From NCBI RefSeq assembly GCF_000420265.1, contig NZ_ATUP01000001.1, positions 1,488,001 through 1,552,000 on the forward strand: DNA of 64,000 nucleotides, given 5' to 3'. The notes under the pieces are model-generated. The model was not told the origin of the DNA, did no database searches, and saw only the letters and a list, made by a program, of their open reading frames with translations. This document shows positions 16,059 to 24,544 of this stretch, piece by piece (the stretch's first letter is position 1; every line of letters starts with the position of its first letter). The DNA comes from Oceanicaulis alexandrii DSM 11625. GTDB taxonomy: Bacteria; Pseudomonadota; Alphaproteobacteria; Caulobacterales; Maricaulaceae. The translations under genes were made by a program, and so were the position numbers.

Positions 16059-17006
16059 ATGATGAAATCTGTAACGCTGACGGCCAGTGTTTTTGCGGCG
16101 GCGCTTTTCGCCGGACCTACGGCTCTGGCTCAGGACTTTACTGAGCCGCCCTCCTTTGGACGGGCCACCTTGAGCGCTGGGTTCACGCCGGACCCTTACG
16201 TGCGCAATCTGACGGCGGGCGGATCGATCCGCGCGCAGGACCGGTTCTCGGATTGCCGCGGTTATATCGCCAATGCGCCGGACTTTTCGGTTAATTACAG
16301 CGCCGGCTCTTTCCCGCTGATTTTCTCGGCGGATTCAGACGCTGACACAACGCTGGTCATTAATGGCCCGGATGGTCGCTGGTATTGCGATGATGACGGC
16401 GCGGAAAGCCCACTCAATCCGCTGGTGCGGTTCTCGAACCCGTCTTCCGGCCGGTATGATATCTGGGTGGGCACCTATCTGAGCGGTTCTGGCGTTCCTG
16501 CGACCTTGTTTGTTTCTGAACTCGGCGAGTACACGCGTGACAGCGCAGGCAGCGGCGCGGGCGGCTATAATTACGGCGACACTCTGGATATCTCTCTGGC
16601 GTCCCGTTTCGCCGACATCACGCTCAATGGCGGATTCTTGCCTGACCCGTATCAGCTGCGCCTGACGGCGGGTGGTTCGGTGTCAGTTAGTGACGCGTTG
16701 GAATATGGCAGCGGGTCCTGCCGCGGTTATGTCACGCGCGAACCCAGCGTCGAGCTTGATTACAACGGCTATGGCTCTCTCTACATCTATACGGACGGAG
16801 ATGCCGACACGACGCTCGCCATCAATGGCCCGGATGGTCAGTGGTACTGCTCTGACGATGAGATCGGCACGGATGCCGGGATCGAGTTCAACAGCTCCAC
16901 ACGGGGTGTTTATGACATCTATGTGGGCACCTATTCACGCGGTGACCGTCAGACCACGCTGATGATTTCCGAGATTGAAATGGGCTACCGCCCGTCCCGG
17001 AAGTAA
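16059..17006 (+). CDS. secreted protein with two copies of a two-cysteine PPC-like domain
   Basis: 315-aa exported protein; I do not recognise a named family. The signal peptide is residues 1-24 (cut after TALA). Two repeats of about 130 residues follow at about 27-157 and 178-306. Each reads G-F-x-P-D-P-Y, L-T-A-G-G-S, C-R-G-Y, D-A-D-T-T-L, N-G-P-D-G-x-W-Y-C-x-D-D, then G-x-Y-D-I-W/Y-V-G-T-Y and a final I/V-S-E. The only cysteines are Cys66/110 and Cys221/264, one pair per repeat, so disulfides are inferred. The layout recalls the bacterial pre-peptidase C-terminal (PPC) beta-sandwich, but no protease domain is present. GGGGGACGACAT precedes the start. Confidence 0.8.
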   Translation: MMKSVTLTASVFAAALFAGPTALAQDFTEPPSFGRATLSAGFTPDPYVRNLTAGGSIRAQDRFSDCRGYIANAPDFSVNYSAGSFPLIFSADSDADTTLVINGPDGRWYCDDDGAESPLNPLVRFSNPSSGRYDIWVGTYLSGSGVPATLFVSELGEYTRDSAGSGAGGYNYGDTLDISLASRFADITLNGGFLPDPYQLRLTAGGSVSVSDALEYGSGSCRGYVTREPSVELDYNGYGSLYIYTDGDADTTLAINGPDGQWYCSDDEIGTDAGIEFNSSTRGVYDIYVGTYSRGDRQTTLMISEIEMGYRPSRK

Positions 17007-17013
17007 CCGGTTC

Positions 17014-17038
17014 GCTGACGCGCCCCAGGCGCGTCAGC
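17014..17038 (+). terminator. perfect 11-bp hairpin after the two-domain gene
   Basis: GCTGACGCGCC-cca-GGCGCGTCAGC without a T-run; probably a 3' processing stem or weak terminator. Confidence 0.5.
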
Positions 17039-17107
17039 GCACACCGCTTTGATGGGGGAGCCGTCAGGGCCGGCAGGAGGATAGCAGGGAACCGAAAGGG
17101 TCTTGAG

Positions 17108-17569
17108 ATGCGCTATAGTCTGATTACCGCCGTTGCAGCTGTCGGCCTGATCGCCGTCTCCGCCCAGGCTCAAAATGTTTCGTTGAGCCCGACCTACGGC
17201 ACTGTCAGCCTCTCGAGCGGATTTTCACCGGATCCCTATGTCGTCAGCCTGGATGCAGGCGGTTCGATTTCGGCGTCCAATATCGGATGTACCGGCTATA
17301 TCGCCAATGCGCCTGACCTGCGGCTCAATTATCGCGCCGGCGACTCCCTGCCTTTGATCATCTCGGTCGCTTCGGAAGCCGACACCACATTGGTGATCAA
17401 TACGCCAAACGGCGGATGGGCGTGCAATGATGATGGCGGGAACGGCTCCAATCCGTCGATCCGTTTCAATGCGCCGCAAACGGGTCAATACGACATCTGG
17501 GTCGGCACCTATAGCAATGGCGGCATACGCCCTGCGGATCTGCACATCTCCGAGATCTACAGCCAGTAA
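17108..17569 (+). CDS. secreted single-domain paralogue of the two-cysteine family
   Basis: 153-aa exported protein with a Sec signal peptide (1-22, cut after SAQAQ) and one copy of the same domain. Its segments are SLSSGFSPDPYVVSLDAGG, GCTGYIANAPD, ADTTLVINTPNGGWACNDD, QTGQYDIWVGTYSNGG and ending LHISEIYSQ. Cys61 and Cys106 are its only cysteines, spaced 45 residues apart as in the paralogues. It is the minimal unit and shows that one domain can stand alone. It lies 101 bp after the two-domain gene and 126 bp before the four-domain gene. Location is periplasm or outside the cell; function unknown. Confidence 0.8.
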   Translation: MRYSLITAVAAVGLIAVSAQAQNVSLSPTYGTVSLSSGFSPDPYVVSLDAGGSISASNIGCTGYIANAPDLRLNYRAGDSLPLIISVASEADTTLVINTPNGGWACNDDGGNGSNPSIRFNAPQTGQYDIWVGTYSNGGIRPADLHISEIYSQ

Positions 17570-17577
17570 GCCTAATG

Positions 17578-17621
17578 CGGGCTCGCCTTGTTCCGACGGA
17601 TCACAAGGTATTCCGAGCCCG
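17578..17621 (+). repeat. intergenic hairpin between paralogues
   Basis: CGGGCTCG-CCTTGT, 11-nt loop, ACAAGG, 5-nt bulge, CGAGCCCG. It lies between the single- and four-domain genes. No T-run; could be a processing or stability stem. Confidence 0.5.
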
Positions 17622-17695
17622 GCGCCGGATCGACATGATCTGGCCTGTTTTTCAGTCACACACTGACTGATCTTGAGATTTCAAAGGGGGACGAC

Positions 17696-19465
17696 ATGAC
17701 TGCATCATTGAAATACGCCGCATCCGCGGCCGTTCTGGGCCTCGCGATGACTGTGAGCCTGGGCGCGACCGCCTCCGCGCAGTCTTTCTCTGGCGACCCG
17801 GCCTATGGCGGGGTGAGTCTGCGAGAGGGGTCGGTTGAGGCCGCTGTCCGAGCGGGCGGCGCCTGGAGCGCGGATCTGCTGAGCCAGGGCTGCTACGGCT
17901 ATATCACCGAAGGGCCGACGCTGACTGTGGAGTATGCAGGGGGCGAAGACCTGTATTTGTCTGCAGGCGCGGACGAAGACACCATGCTTGTGGTTCGCAC
18001 GCCGAACGGCGATCTGCATTGTGATGATGACGGCGCGGGTGATTTGAACCCCGGCCTGGTGTTTGCGAAAGCCGAGCGCGGCGTATACGAGCTCTGGCTG
18101 GGGACGTATTCAGCGGGCGTCGGCACGCCGCCGGCCCAGATTCACGCCTCTACGGTCGGTTTTGACACCTCAAATCCGTTCAGCGTGACGCCGAACGCGA
18201 GCTTGCCCGCTGATCAGGCTTTGCGCCTGCGCGCAGGCTTCCGTGATGATCCGCGCCTGATTGATGTCATTGCGGGCGGTGAGGCGCGGCTCGAGGTGCT
18301 GGGCGATATGTGCTACGGTTATTCAGGTGAAGCACCCGACCTGGCGCTGACCTATCGCGCGGGTTCCTTGCCGCTCTATATCGCCATGGAAAGCGAGCGC
18401 GACGGCGTTCTGGCGGTGCAGACGCCGTCTGGCGAAATGCTGTGCAATGACGATGCGATCGGCCTCAATCCCGGCGTGCACATCGAAACCCCCGAACGCG
18501 GCGAGTATCTGATCTGGACAGGTCTTCTGGGCGACCGGGGCGTGACCGCGGATGGCGTTCTGTCGATTTCCGAGATTGGCTTTCAGGGCGTCGACCGGCG
18601 TCTGGACCTGACCGAGCCGGCCCTGTTCGGTTCACGGTCGCTGCGCGCCGGCTTCATGCCCGACCCGTTGGCGGTCCAGGTGCAGGCCGGCGGCCCGATC
18701 GAGGCGAATATGGCGGTGCAGGACAGCGTTGTCTCGATGGGGTATTGCGCTGGTGATGTCACTCGCGCGCCGACTTTTGAGCTCGACTTCACGGCTGGTG
18801 AGGCGCCGCTTTTCATCTCCGCTGTCTCTGATGACGATACGACGCTGGTGGTCAACGGACCGGACGGCGCCTGGATGTGTGATGATGATAGCGGCGCGGG
18901 CCTGAACCCGGTCCTAGAGATCAATGATCCGCAAAGCGGCGTCTATGACATCTATGTGGGTCGGTTCTACAGCGAAAGCGAGACGTCCCCGGCGACGCTT
19001 TATGTCTCCGAGATTGGCGGCGGCGCGGACCCGATCAATTCGCGTGTGGATCTGAGCTTGCCGGCGATGTACGGCGATCATGAGCTGGATGCCGGTTTCG
19101 TTCCGGACCCGTACCGGATCTCGGTGCAGGCGGGCGGCCCGCTTGAAGCCAGTTCGTCGGGTATTTCCTCGGATACCGATTGGTGCAGCGGCAACTATAC
19201 TGCCGCGCCGACGGCCGAGTTGAGCTGGAATGGAGCGGACGGACCGCTGTCGATCTATGTGGAAGCCGAGCGCGACACCACCCTGGCCGTCAATCTGCCT
19301 GATGGCAGCTGGGCCTGTAATGATGATGGCGGTCCGGGCCTGAACCCGGCGCTCCAGTTCGACCGCGCGCTGAGCGGCGTCTACGATATTTATGTGGGCG
19401 TGTTCAGCGGCGAGCCGTCCTCGGCGCAATTGATGATCTCCGAGTTCGACGCGCCTAGCGACTAA
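17696..19465 (+). CDS. secreted four-domain paralogue of the two-cysteine family
   Basis: 589-aa exported protein with a signal peptide (1 to about 29, cut after TASAQ) and four tandem copies of the domain found in the two upstream genes. They lie at about 31-157, 165-293, 306-440 and 450-585. Cysteine pairs are 66/109, 206/250, 351/395 and 497/541, always 43-44 apart and with no unpaired cysteine. Copies 3 and 4 are closest to consensus ([38 protein letters not shown]); copies 1 and 2 are more diverged. The composition is strongly acidic. The start has AAAGGGGGACGAC upstream, the same leader block as the two-domain gene. A scaffold or adhesion role is possible but unproven. Confidence 0.8.
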   Translation: MTASLKYAASAAVLGLAMTVSLGATASAQSFSGDPAYGGVSLREGSVEAAVRAGGAWSADLLSQGCYGYITEGPTLTVEYAGGEDLYLSAGADEDTMLVVRTPNGDLHCDDDGAGDLNPGLVFAKAERGVYELWLGTYSAGVGTPPAQIHASTVGFDTSNPFSVTPNASLPADQALRLRAGFRDDPRLIDVIAGGEARLEVLGDMCYGYSGEAPDLALTYRAGSLPLYIAMESERDGVLAVQTPSGEMLCNDDAIGLNPGVHIETPERGEYLIWTGLLGDRGVTADGVLSISEIGFQGVDRRLDLTEPALFGSRSLRAGFMPDPLAVQVQAGGPIEANMAVQDSVVSMGYCAGDVTRAPTFELDFTAGEAPLFISAVSDDDTTLVVNGPDGAWMCDDDSGAGLNPVLEINDPQSGVYDIYVGRFYSESETSPATLYVSEIGGGADPINSRVDLSLPAMYGDHELDAGFVPDPYRISVQAGGPLEASSSGISSDTDWCSGNYTAAPTAELSWNGADGPLSIYVEAERDTTLAVNLPDGSWACNDDGGPGLNPALQFDRALSGVYDIYVGVFSGEPSSAQLMISEFDAPSD

Positions 19466-19487
19466 CAGGCGTATCAGCACGGTATAA

Positions 19488-19523
19488 AAGGCGCCTCGGG
19501 CGGACCGGGGCGCCTTGCATTTT
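19488..19523 (+). terminator. terminator after the four-domain gene
   Basis: AAGGCGCC, 13-nt loop, GGCGCCTT, then GCATTTT. It separates the secreted array from rpmI. Confidence 0.7.
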
Positions 19524-19653
19524 GGGCGGGGGCGCGTATAACCCCCGCTCTTACTCACCAGCCTCCCCGGCTTCATCGACATGCCGGGCGGCTGAGAACG
19601 CTGGAAAGACTGGCCCTGAACGGTCGGATTTCCCCGCAGGAATGGAGAGCGAA

Positions 19654-19857
19654 ATGTCGAAACTGAAGACCAAATCAAGCGCCAAGAAACGCTTCAAGGT
19701 CACGGCCTCTGGTAAAGTGATGGCCGGCCCGGCGGGCAAGCGCCACGGCATGATCAAGCGGACCCCGAAACAGATCCGTCAAAAGCGCGGCACCTCCGCG
19801 CTGGCGGCTCCGGACGCTAAAGTCGTCAAGCGCTCATACATGCCGTACAACCGCTAA
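19654..19857 (+). CDS. rpmI: 50S ribosomal protein L35
   Basis: 67-aa basic ribosomal protein of the large subunit. The sequence [20 protein letters not shown] ... [19 protein letters not shown] is the L35 hallmark. The ATG at 19654 follows GGAGAGCGAA; an in-frame ATG at 19642 lacks support. It is followed after 49 nt by rplT. In many bacteria the order is infC-rpmI-rplT and L20 represses the operon; here infC is 3.8 kb away and has its own terminator, so rpmI-rplT must have a separate promoter in the 19524-19650 region. Confidence 0.97.
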   Translation: MSKLKTKSSAKKRFKVTASGKVMAGPAGKRHGMIKRTPKQIRQKRGTSALAAPDAKVVKRSYMPYNR

Positions 19858-19906
19858 GGCGGAACGGCTAAGCCCACCTTTTAAAAAGATTTAGGAGACA
19901 GCCCGA

Positions 19907-20266
19907 ATGGCTCGAGTGTCCTCCGGCCCGGCCCGTCACGCCCGGAAAAAGAAAGTTCTTGATCAGGCGAAAGGCTATTATGGCCGTCGCAAAAACACCT
20001 TCCGCGTCGCCAATCAGGCGGTGGAGAAGGCTGGTCAGTACGCCTATCGCGACCGTCGCGCCAAGAAGCGCACCTTCCGCGCGCTGTGGATCCAGCGGAT
20101 CAACGCTGCTGCGCGTCTGAACGACTTCACCTACGCCCGCTTTATGGACGGGCTCAACAAGGCCGGCATCGAGCTGGACCGCAAGGTTCTCGCCGATATC
20201 GCCGTGCATGAGCCCGAAGCCTTCGCCTCTCTGGTCGCACAGGCCAAGCAGGCTCTGCAGGGCTAA
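19907..20266 (+). CDS. rplT: 50S ribosomal protein L20
   Basis: 119-aa 23S rRNA-binding protein needed early in 50S assembly and, in several bacteria, a translational repressor of its own operon. Typical segments are [58 protein letters not shown] and [28 protein letters not shown] is upstream of the ATG. It is followed by a terminator at 20297-20334 and then pheS. Confidence 0.98.
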   Translation: MARVSSGPARHARKKKVLDQAKGYYGRRKNTFRVANQAVEKAGQYAYRDRRAKKRTFRALWIQRINAAARLNDFTYARFMDGLNKAGIELDRKVLADIAVHEPEAFASLVAQAKQALQG

Positions 20267-20296
20267 GTCGAACTCGTTTGTTCGACAGCTTGTGAC

Positions 20297-20334
20297 AAGC
20301 GCCCGTCTGCAGACTCTGCAGGCGGGCGTTTTCG
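20297..20334 (+). terminator. terminator after rplT
   Basis: AAGCGCCCGTCTGCAG, 2-nt loop region, CTGCAGGCGGGCGTTTTCG; long stem with one mismatch and a short T-run. Confidence 0.8.
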
Positions 20335-20406
20335 CGTTTGAGATCAGGCGCGGGCCTCGCTAAACCCCTATCTGAATGATTGCTCGTCCGATCCCCGGAG
20401 TGACTA

Positions 20407-21489
20407 ATGACCGCCTCTTCCGATCTTGATGCGCTTGAAGCGCGCCTGTCCGCCGACATTGAAGCCGCCCAGGATCTCGCCGCGCTTGATGCGCTGCGCG
20501 TCGGCGCGCTCGGCAAGAAGGGCGAAGTCTCCCTGAAAATGCGCGAACTGGGCAAGATGAGCCCCGATGAGCGTCAGGTCATGGGCCCGGCGCTCAACGG
20601 TCTGAAAGACCGTCTCAACACGCTGCTGGAGAGCCGCAAGACCACTTTGGAGGACGCGGCCATGAACGCGGCTTTGGCCAGCGAGACGGTGGATGTCACC
20701 CGCCCTGTGAAGCGCGAGGCGCAAGGTTCGCTGCACCCGGTGGCGCAGGTTATGGAAGAGTTGGCGGTGATCTTCGCCGATATGGGCTTTGCGGTGGCTG
20801 AAGGCCCCGACGTGGAAGACGACTTTCATAACTTTACGGCTCTGAACTTCCCCGAGGATCACCCCGCGCGCGACACCCATGACACCTTCTTCATGCAGGC
20901 GGCCGAGGGTGAGACGCCGAAAGTCCTGCGCACCCATACGAGCCCGGTGCAGATCCGCACCATGCTCAAGTCTAAGCCGCCGATCCGCATCATCGCGCCG
21001 GGTCGGGTCTATCGCTGTGACTGGGACCAGACCCATACGCCGATGTTTCACCAGGTCGAGGGCCTCGTCATCGACAAGGAAACCCATATGGGCCACCTCA
21101 AGGGCTGCCTGATGGATTTCGTCGCAGCCTTCTTTGAGACCGACAAAGTCGAGGCGCGCTTCCGCCCCCACCATTTCCCCTTCACCGAGCCGAGCGCGGA
21201 GATGGACGTGCGCTATGAGCGCGTGGGCGATGCGGTGAAAGTGGGCTCGGGCGACAAATGGATGGAGATCCTGGGCTGCGGCATGGTCCACCCCAATGTG
21301 ATCAAGTCTTGTGGTCTGGACCCGGACGAGTATCAGGGCTTCGCCTTCGGCATGGGCGTGGACCGTCTCGCCATGCTCAAATACGGCATGCCCGATCTGC
21401 GGCCCTTCTTCGAGCCTGACACCCGCTGGCTGAGCCATTATGGCTTCAGTCCGCTCCTGCAGGCGAACCTCGCAACCGGGCTGAGCTAG
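20407..21489 (+). CDS. pheS: phenylalanine-tRNA ligase alpha subunit
   Basis: 360-aa catalytic subunit of the (alpha-beta)2 class II synthetase. An N-terminal coiled coil (1 to about 85) binds tRNA. The catalytic domain contains motif 2 ([25 protein letters not shown]) and motif 3 ([22 protein letters not shown]). It lies 140 nt after rplT. Unusually for textbook operons, but as in several alphaproteobacteria, one unrelated gene separates it from pheT. Confidence 0.97.
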   Translation: MTASSDLDALEARLSADIEAAQDLAALDALRVGALGKKGEVSLKMRELGKMSPDERQVMGPALNGLKDRLNTLLESRKTTLEDAAMNAALASETVDVTRPVKREAQGSLHPVAQVMEELAVIFADMGFAVAEGPDVEDDFHNFTALNFPEDHPARDTHDTFFMQAAEGETPKVLRTHTSPVQIRTMLKSKPPIRIIAPGRVYRCDWDQTHTPMFHQVEGLVIDKETHMGHLKGCLMDFVAAFFETDKVEARFRPHHFPFTEPSAEMDVRYERVGDAVKVGSGDKWMEILGCGMVHPNVIKSCGLDPDEYQGFAFGMGVDRLAMLKYGMPDLRPFFEPDTRWLSHYGFSPLLQANLATGLS

Positions 21490-21499
21490 GACACAGACG

Positions 21500-22057
21500 A
21501 TGCGGCTCAACTCTGATTATCTTCAGGCCTTCGGAACGCTGGCCGCCGCTCTTGCGGCGCTCATTGCACTGTTTGTGGCGTGGGATCAGGGCCGGGTCAT
21601 GCGCCAGGAAATCCGCGCCTCGGTGTGGCCCGCTCTGCAGGTGGATGGATTTTCCACCCAGCGGGACGCTGACATCGTGCAGGGGCTGAACATCCAGAAC
21701 GCAGGCGTGGGGCCCGCACGGATCGATTCCATCTCCGTCTATTATCAGGACGCGCTTGTGCCTGATCTTGAGGCGCTGTCAGAATTGTTCCCCGGCCATA
21801 TCGGTCGCTCCGCCACCAGCGTCACCGGGCGCATTATCGGCGCGGGCGATACGGTGGAGGTCTTCGCCTTCCAGGCGCCGCGCTCTGAAGACGATGACGC
21901 GGTCGAGATGATGTACGACCTCGCCAGCAATTACAGCGTGGACGTGTGCTATTGCTCGGTTCTGGACGAGTGCTGGATCGCGCATACCAGCGGGTCCGCC
22001 AACCCGAAACCTGAATCTGTGGACGCCTGCCCTGCCAGTGGCGTCAGCCAACTCTAA
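21500..22057 (+). CDS. unknown membrane-anchored protein between pheS and pheT
   Basis: 185-aa protein not recognised by function. One N-terminal membrane helix (about 10-28, FGTLAAALAALIALFVAWDQ) is followed by a basic turn (GRVMRQEIRASVWP) and a beta-rich domain (LQVDGFSTQRDADIVQGLNI, QNAGVGPARIDSISVYYQ). Near the C-terminus is a cysteine cluster DVCYCSVLDECW. It starts 11 nt after pheS and ends 26 nt before pheT, so all three are probably co-transcribed. No synthetase-related motif is visible, and any link with Phe-tRNA synthesis is only positional. Confidence 0.72.
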   Translation: MRLNSDYLQAFGTLAAALAALIALFVAWDQGRVMRQEIRASVWPALQVDGFSTQRDADIVQGLNIQNAGVGPARIDSISVYYQDALVPDLEALSELFPGHIGRSATSVTGRIIGAGDTVEVFAFQAPRSEDDDAVEMMYDLASNYSVDVCYCSVLDECWIAHTSGSANPKPESVDACPASGVSQL

Positions 22058-22082
22058 TTCTCCGACCCTTTGGACCTGACCG

Positions 22083-24473
22083 ATGAAATTCACCTATTCC
22101 TGGCTCAAAGAGCATCTGGACACCGATCTGACCCTCGACCAGCTGGACGAGGCGATGACCATGGCGGGTCTGGAGATCGAAGAGATCGAAAATCCCGCCG
22201 CCAAGCTTGAGGCGTTCTCCACCGCCTATGTGAAGGACGCTCAACCGCACCCTGATGCGGACAAGCTGCGCATTTGCACGGTGGAGACCAAGGACGGCGA
22301 GAAACAGATCGTCTGCGGCGCGCCCAATGCGCGCGCAGGCATGACCGCCATCTACGCGCCGCTGGGCGCTTACATCCCCGGCCTTGATTTCAGCCTCGAC
22401 AAGAAACCGCGCAAGATCCGCGGTGTTGAGAGCTATGGCATGATGTGCTCGACCAAGGAGATCGAGGCGGGCGAGGATCATGATGGAATCGCCGACCTGG
22501 AGGGTGATTGGCCCGTCGGCACCCCCGCCGCCGAGGCGCTGGGCGTCAATGATCCGGTCATCGATTTTGAAGTCACCCCCAACCGCCCCGACTGGCTGGG
22601 CGTATACGGCATTGCGCGTGATCTGGCCGCGGCGGGCGCCGGCACGCTGAAGACGGGTTCGGTCAAGAAAATTCCGGGCAATTATCCCTGTCCGGTCACA
22701 GTGAAGCTCGACTGGCCTGAAGCCTGCCCGATTTTTGCGGGCCGGGTGATCAAGGGCGTGAAAAACGGTCCGTCGCCCGAGTGGATGCAAAAACGCCTCA
22801 GCGCCATTGGCATCACGCCGAAGAACCTGCTGGTCGATGTGACGAATTATGTTTCGTTTGATTATGCGCGGCCGCTGCATGTCTATGATCTCGCAAAGAT
22901 TGGCCCGGTGCTCTACGCCCGTAAGGGCCGGGGCGAGGCGGACCAGCATGTGGCGCTGGATGAGAAGACCTACACCCCCTCTGAGATCGATTGCGTGATC
23001 GCCGATGACGCGCGGGCGCTGGGTCTGGGCGGCATTATGGGCGGCCAGTATTCGGGCTGCTCGGCGGAGACGACCGACGTCTTCATCGAGAGCGCCTGGT
23101 TTGACCCGGCGATCATCCGCAAGTCCGCGCGCGCGCTGGGGATTGAATCTGACGCCAAATACCGGTTCGAGCGCGGCGTGGACCCTGAAAGCCCTGTGGA
23201 CGGCATTGAGCTGGCTACAGCGCTGATCCTTGAATATGGCGGCGGCGACGCCTCTGAGGTCACTGTCGCGGGCGAGGCTCCCGCGCGCCCGGACGACATC
23301 GCGTTTGATCCCTCCCGCATCAAGCGTCTGCTGGGCCTTGAGCTCTCTGAAGACAGCATCGAAGCGATCCTGGTGTCCTTGGGCTTTGGCGTGACCCGCG
23401 GCGAGCGCTGGACGGTCAGCGTGCCGAGCTGGCGTCGGGATTGTTCGCATCAGGCCGACCTGATCGAGGATGTGGCGCGCATCGCCGGCTATGACAATCT
23501 GCCGGTCGTCTCCTTCCGTCGCCCTGAGGGCGAGCGGTTCGAGGCGCCGGCCACCGAGCTACAAAACCGCGTGCGCGCGGCGCGCCGGGCGGCGGCGAAC
23601 CGCGGCTATCGCGAAGCGATCACCTGGTCCTTCTGCCGCACTGATCAAGCTGATCTGTTCGGAGGCGTGGGAGACGGGCTTGTTCTGGAAAATCCGATCA
23701 GCTCGGAACTGGATGTCATGCGCCCCTCAGCGCTCATCCATCTTCTGACCAGCGTTCAGAAAAGCGCGGATCGCGGCTTTGACGACGCACGCTATTTTGA
23801 AGCCGGCCCGATCTATCTCAATGACAGCCCGACCGGTCAGGACACCGTGGTGTCTGGCGTGCGCCGCGTGGTCGCTGCGCGCGACTGGCGCGGTGAGGGT
23901 GCGCCTGATGTCTTTGACATCAAGGCGGACGCCCTGGCGGCGCTCGAAGCAGCCGGCGCCCCGGTCGAGAAGCTGCAGGTGACCGCGGATGCGCGCGACC
24001 ACTGGCACCCCGGCCGCTCTGGCGTGCTGCGTCTGGGGCCGAAAGTGCTGGCGGAGTTTGGTGAAATTCACCCCAAAACGCTCAAGGCGCTGGATGTGGA
24101 TGGCCGGGTGCTGGCGTTTGAGGTGTTCCTCAACGCCATCCCGTCCGCCAAGAAAAAAGCTCTGAAGGCGCGCCCGGCGCTGGAACTTTCAGACCTGATG
24201 GCCGTGAAGCGTGACTTCGCTTTCCTGATGGAGGCGTCGGCGCCAGCCGCGGAGCTGATCAAGGCCGTGAAGGGCGCCGAGAAGCAGCTGATCACCGATG
24301 TGGCGCTGTTTGACGTGTATTCCGGCCAAGGGGTGCCTGAAGGCCAGGTTTCGCTGGCGCTGGAAGTGACCATCCAGCCGAGCGACAAGACCCTGACCGA
24401 TAAAGAGATCGAGGCGATCAGCGCCAAGATCATCGCCAACGCCCAAAAGGCCGGCGCGAGCTTGCGTGGTTGA
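22083..24473 (+). CDS. pheT: phenylalanine-tRNA ligase beta subunit
   Basis: 796-aa beta subunit, full family length. Domains in order are: EMAP/OB tRNA-binding domain (about 40-150, KLRICTVETKDGEKQIVCGA); B3/4 editing domain (about 210-385, LVDVTNYVSFDYARPLHVYD and AKYRFERGVDPES), which clears Tyr-tRNAPhe; B5 domain; the catalytic-like core; and the ferredoxin-fold anticodon-binding domain (about 700-796, AVKRDFAFLMEASAPAAELI). The start MKFTYSWLKEHLDTD is canonical. It ends the pheS-X-pheT unit at a strong terminator. Confidence 0.97.
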   Translation: MKFTYSWLKEHLDTDLTLDQLDEAMTMAGLEIEEIENPAAKLEAFSTAYVKDAQPHPDADKLRICTVETKDGEKQIVCGAPNARAGMTAIYAPLGAYIPGLDFSLDKKPRKIRGVESYGMMCSTKEIEAGEDHDGIADLEGDWPVGTPAAEALGVNDPVIDFEVTPNRPDWLGVYGIARDLAAAGAGTLKTGSVKKIPGNYPCPVTVKLDWPEACPIFAGRVIKGVKNGPSPEWMQKRLSAIGITPKNLLVDVTNYVSFDYARPLHVYDLAKIGPVLYARKGRGEADQHVALDEKTYTPSEIDCVIADDARALGLGGIMGGQYSGCSAETTDVFIESAWFDPAIIRKSARALGIESDAKYRFERGVDPESPVDGIELATALILEYGGGDASEVTVAGEAPARPDDIAFDPSRIKRLLGLELSEDSIEAILVSLGFGVTRGERWTVSVPSWRRDCSHQADLIEDVARIAGYDNLPVVSFRRPEGERFEAPATELQNRVRAARRAAANRGYREAITWSFCRTDQADLFGGVGDGLVLENPISSELDVMRPSALIHLLTSVQKSADRGFDDARYFEAGPIYLNDSPTGQDTVVSGVRRVVAARDWRGEGAPDVFDIKADALAALEAAGAPVEKLQVTADARDHWHPGRSGVLRLGPKVLAEFGEIHPKTLKALDVDGRVLAFEVFLNAIPSAKKKALKARPALELSDLMAVKRDFAFLMEASAPAAELIKAVKGAEKQLITDVALFDVYSGQGVPEGQVSLALEVTIQPSDKTLTDKEIEAISAKIIANAQKAGASLRG

Positions 24474-24483
24474 AGACAAGACA

Positions 24484-24522
24484 AACGCCCCGGAGGCTTG
24501 AGGTCTCCGGGGCGTTCTTGCC
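24484..24522. terminator. bidirectional terminator pheT / disordered EF-hand gene
   Basis: AACGCCCCGGAG, 9-nt loop, CTCCGGGGCGTT-CTT; perfect 12-bp stem between convergent genes. Confidence 0.9.
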
Positions 24523-24544
24523 GCCCTGCCCATAGATCAAAGCG

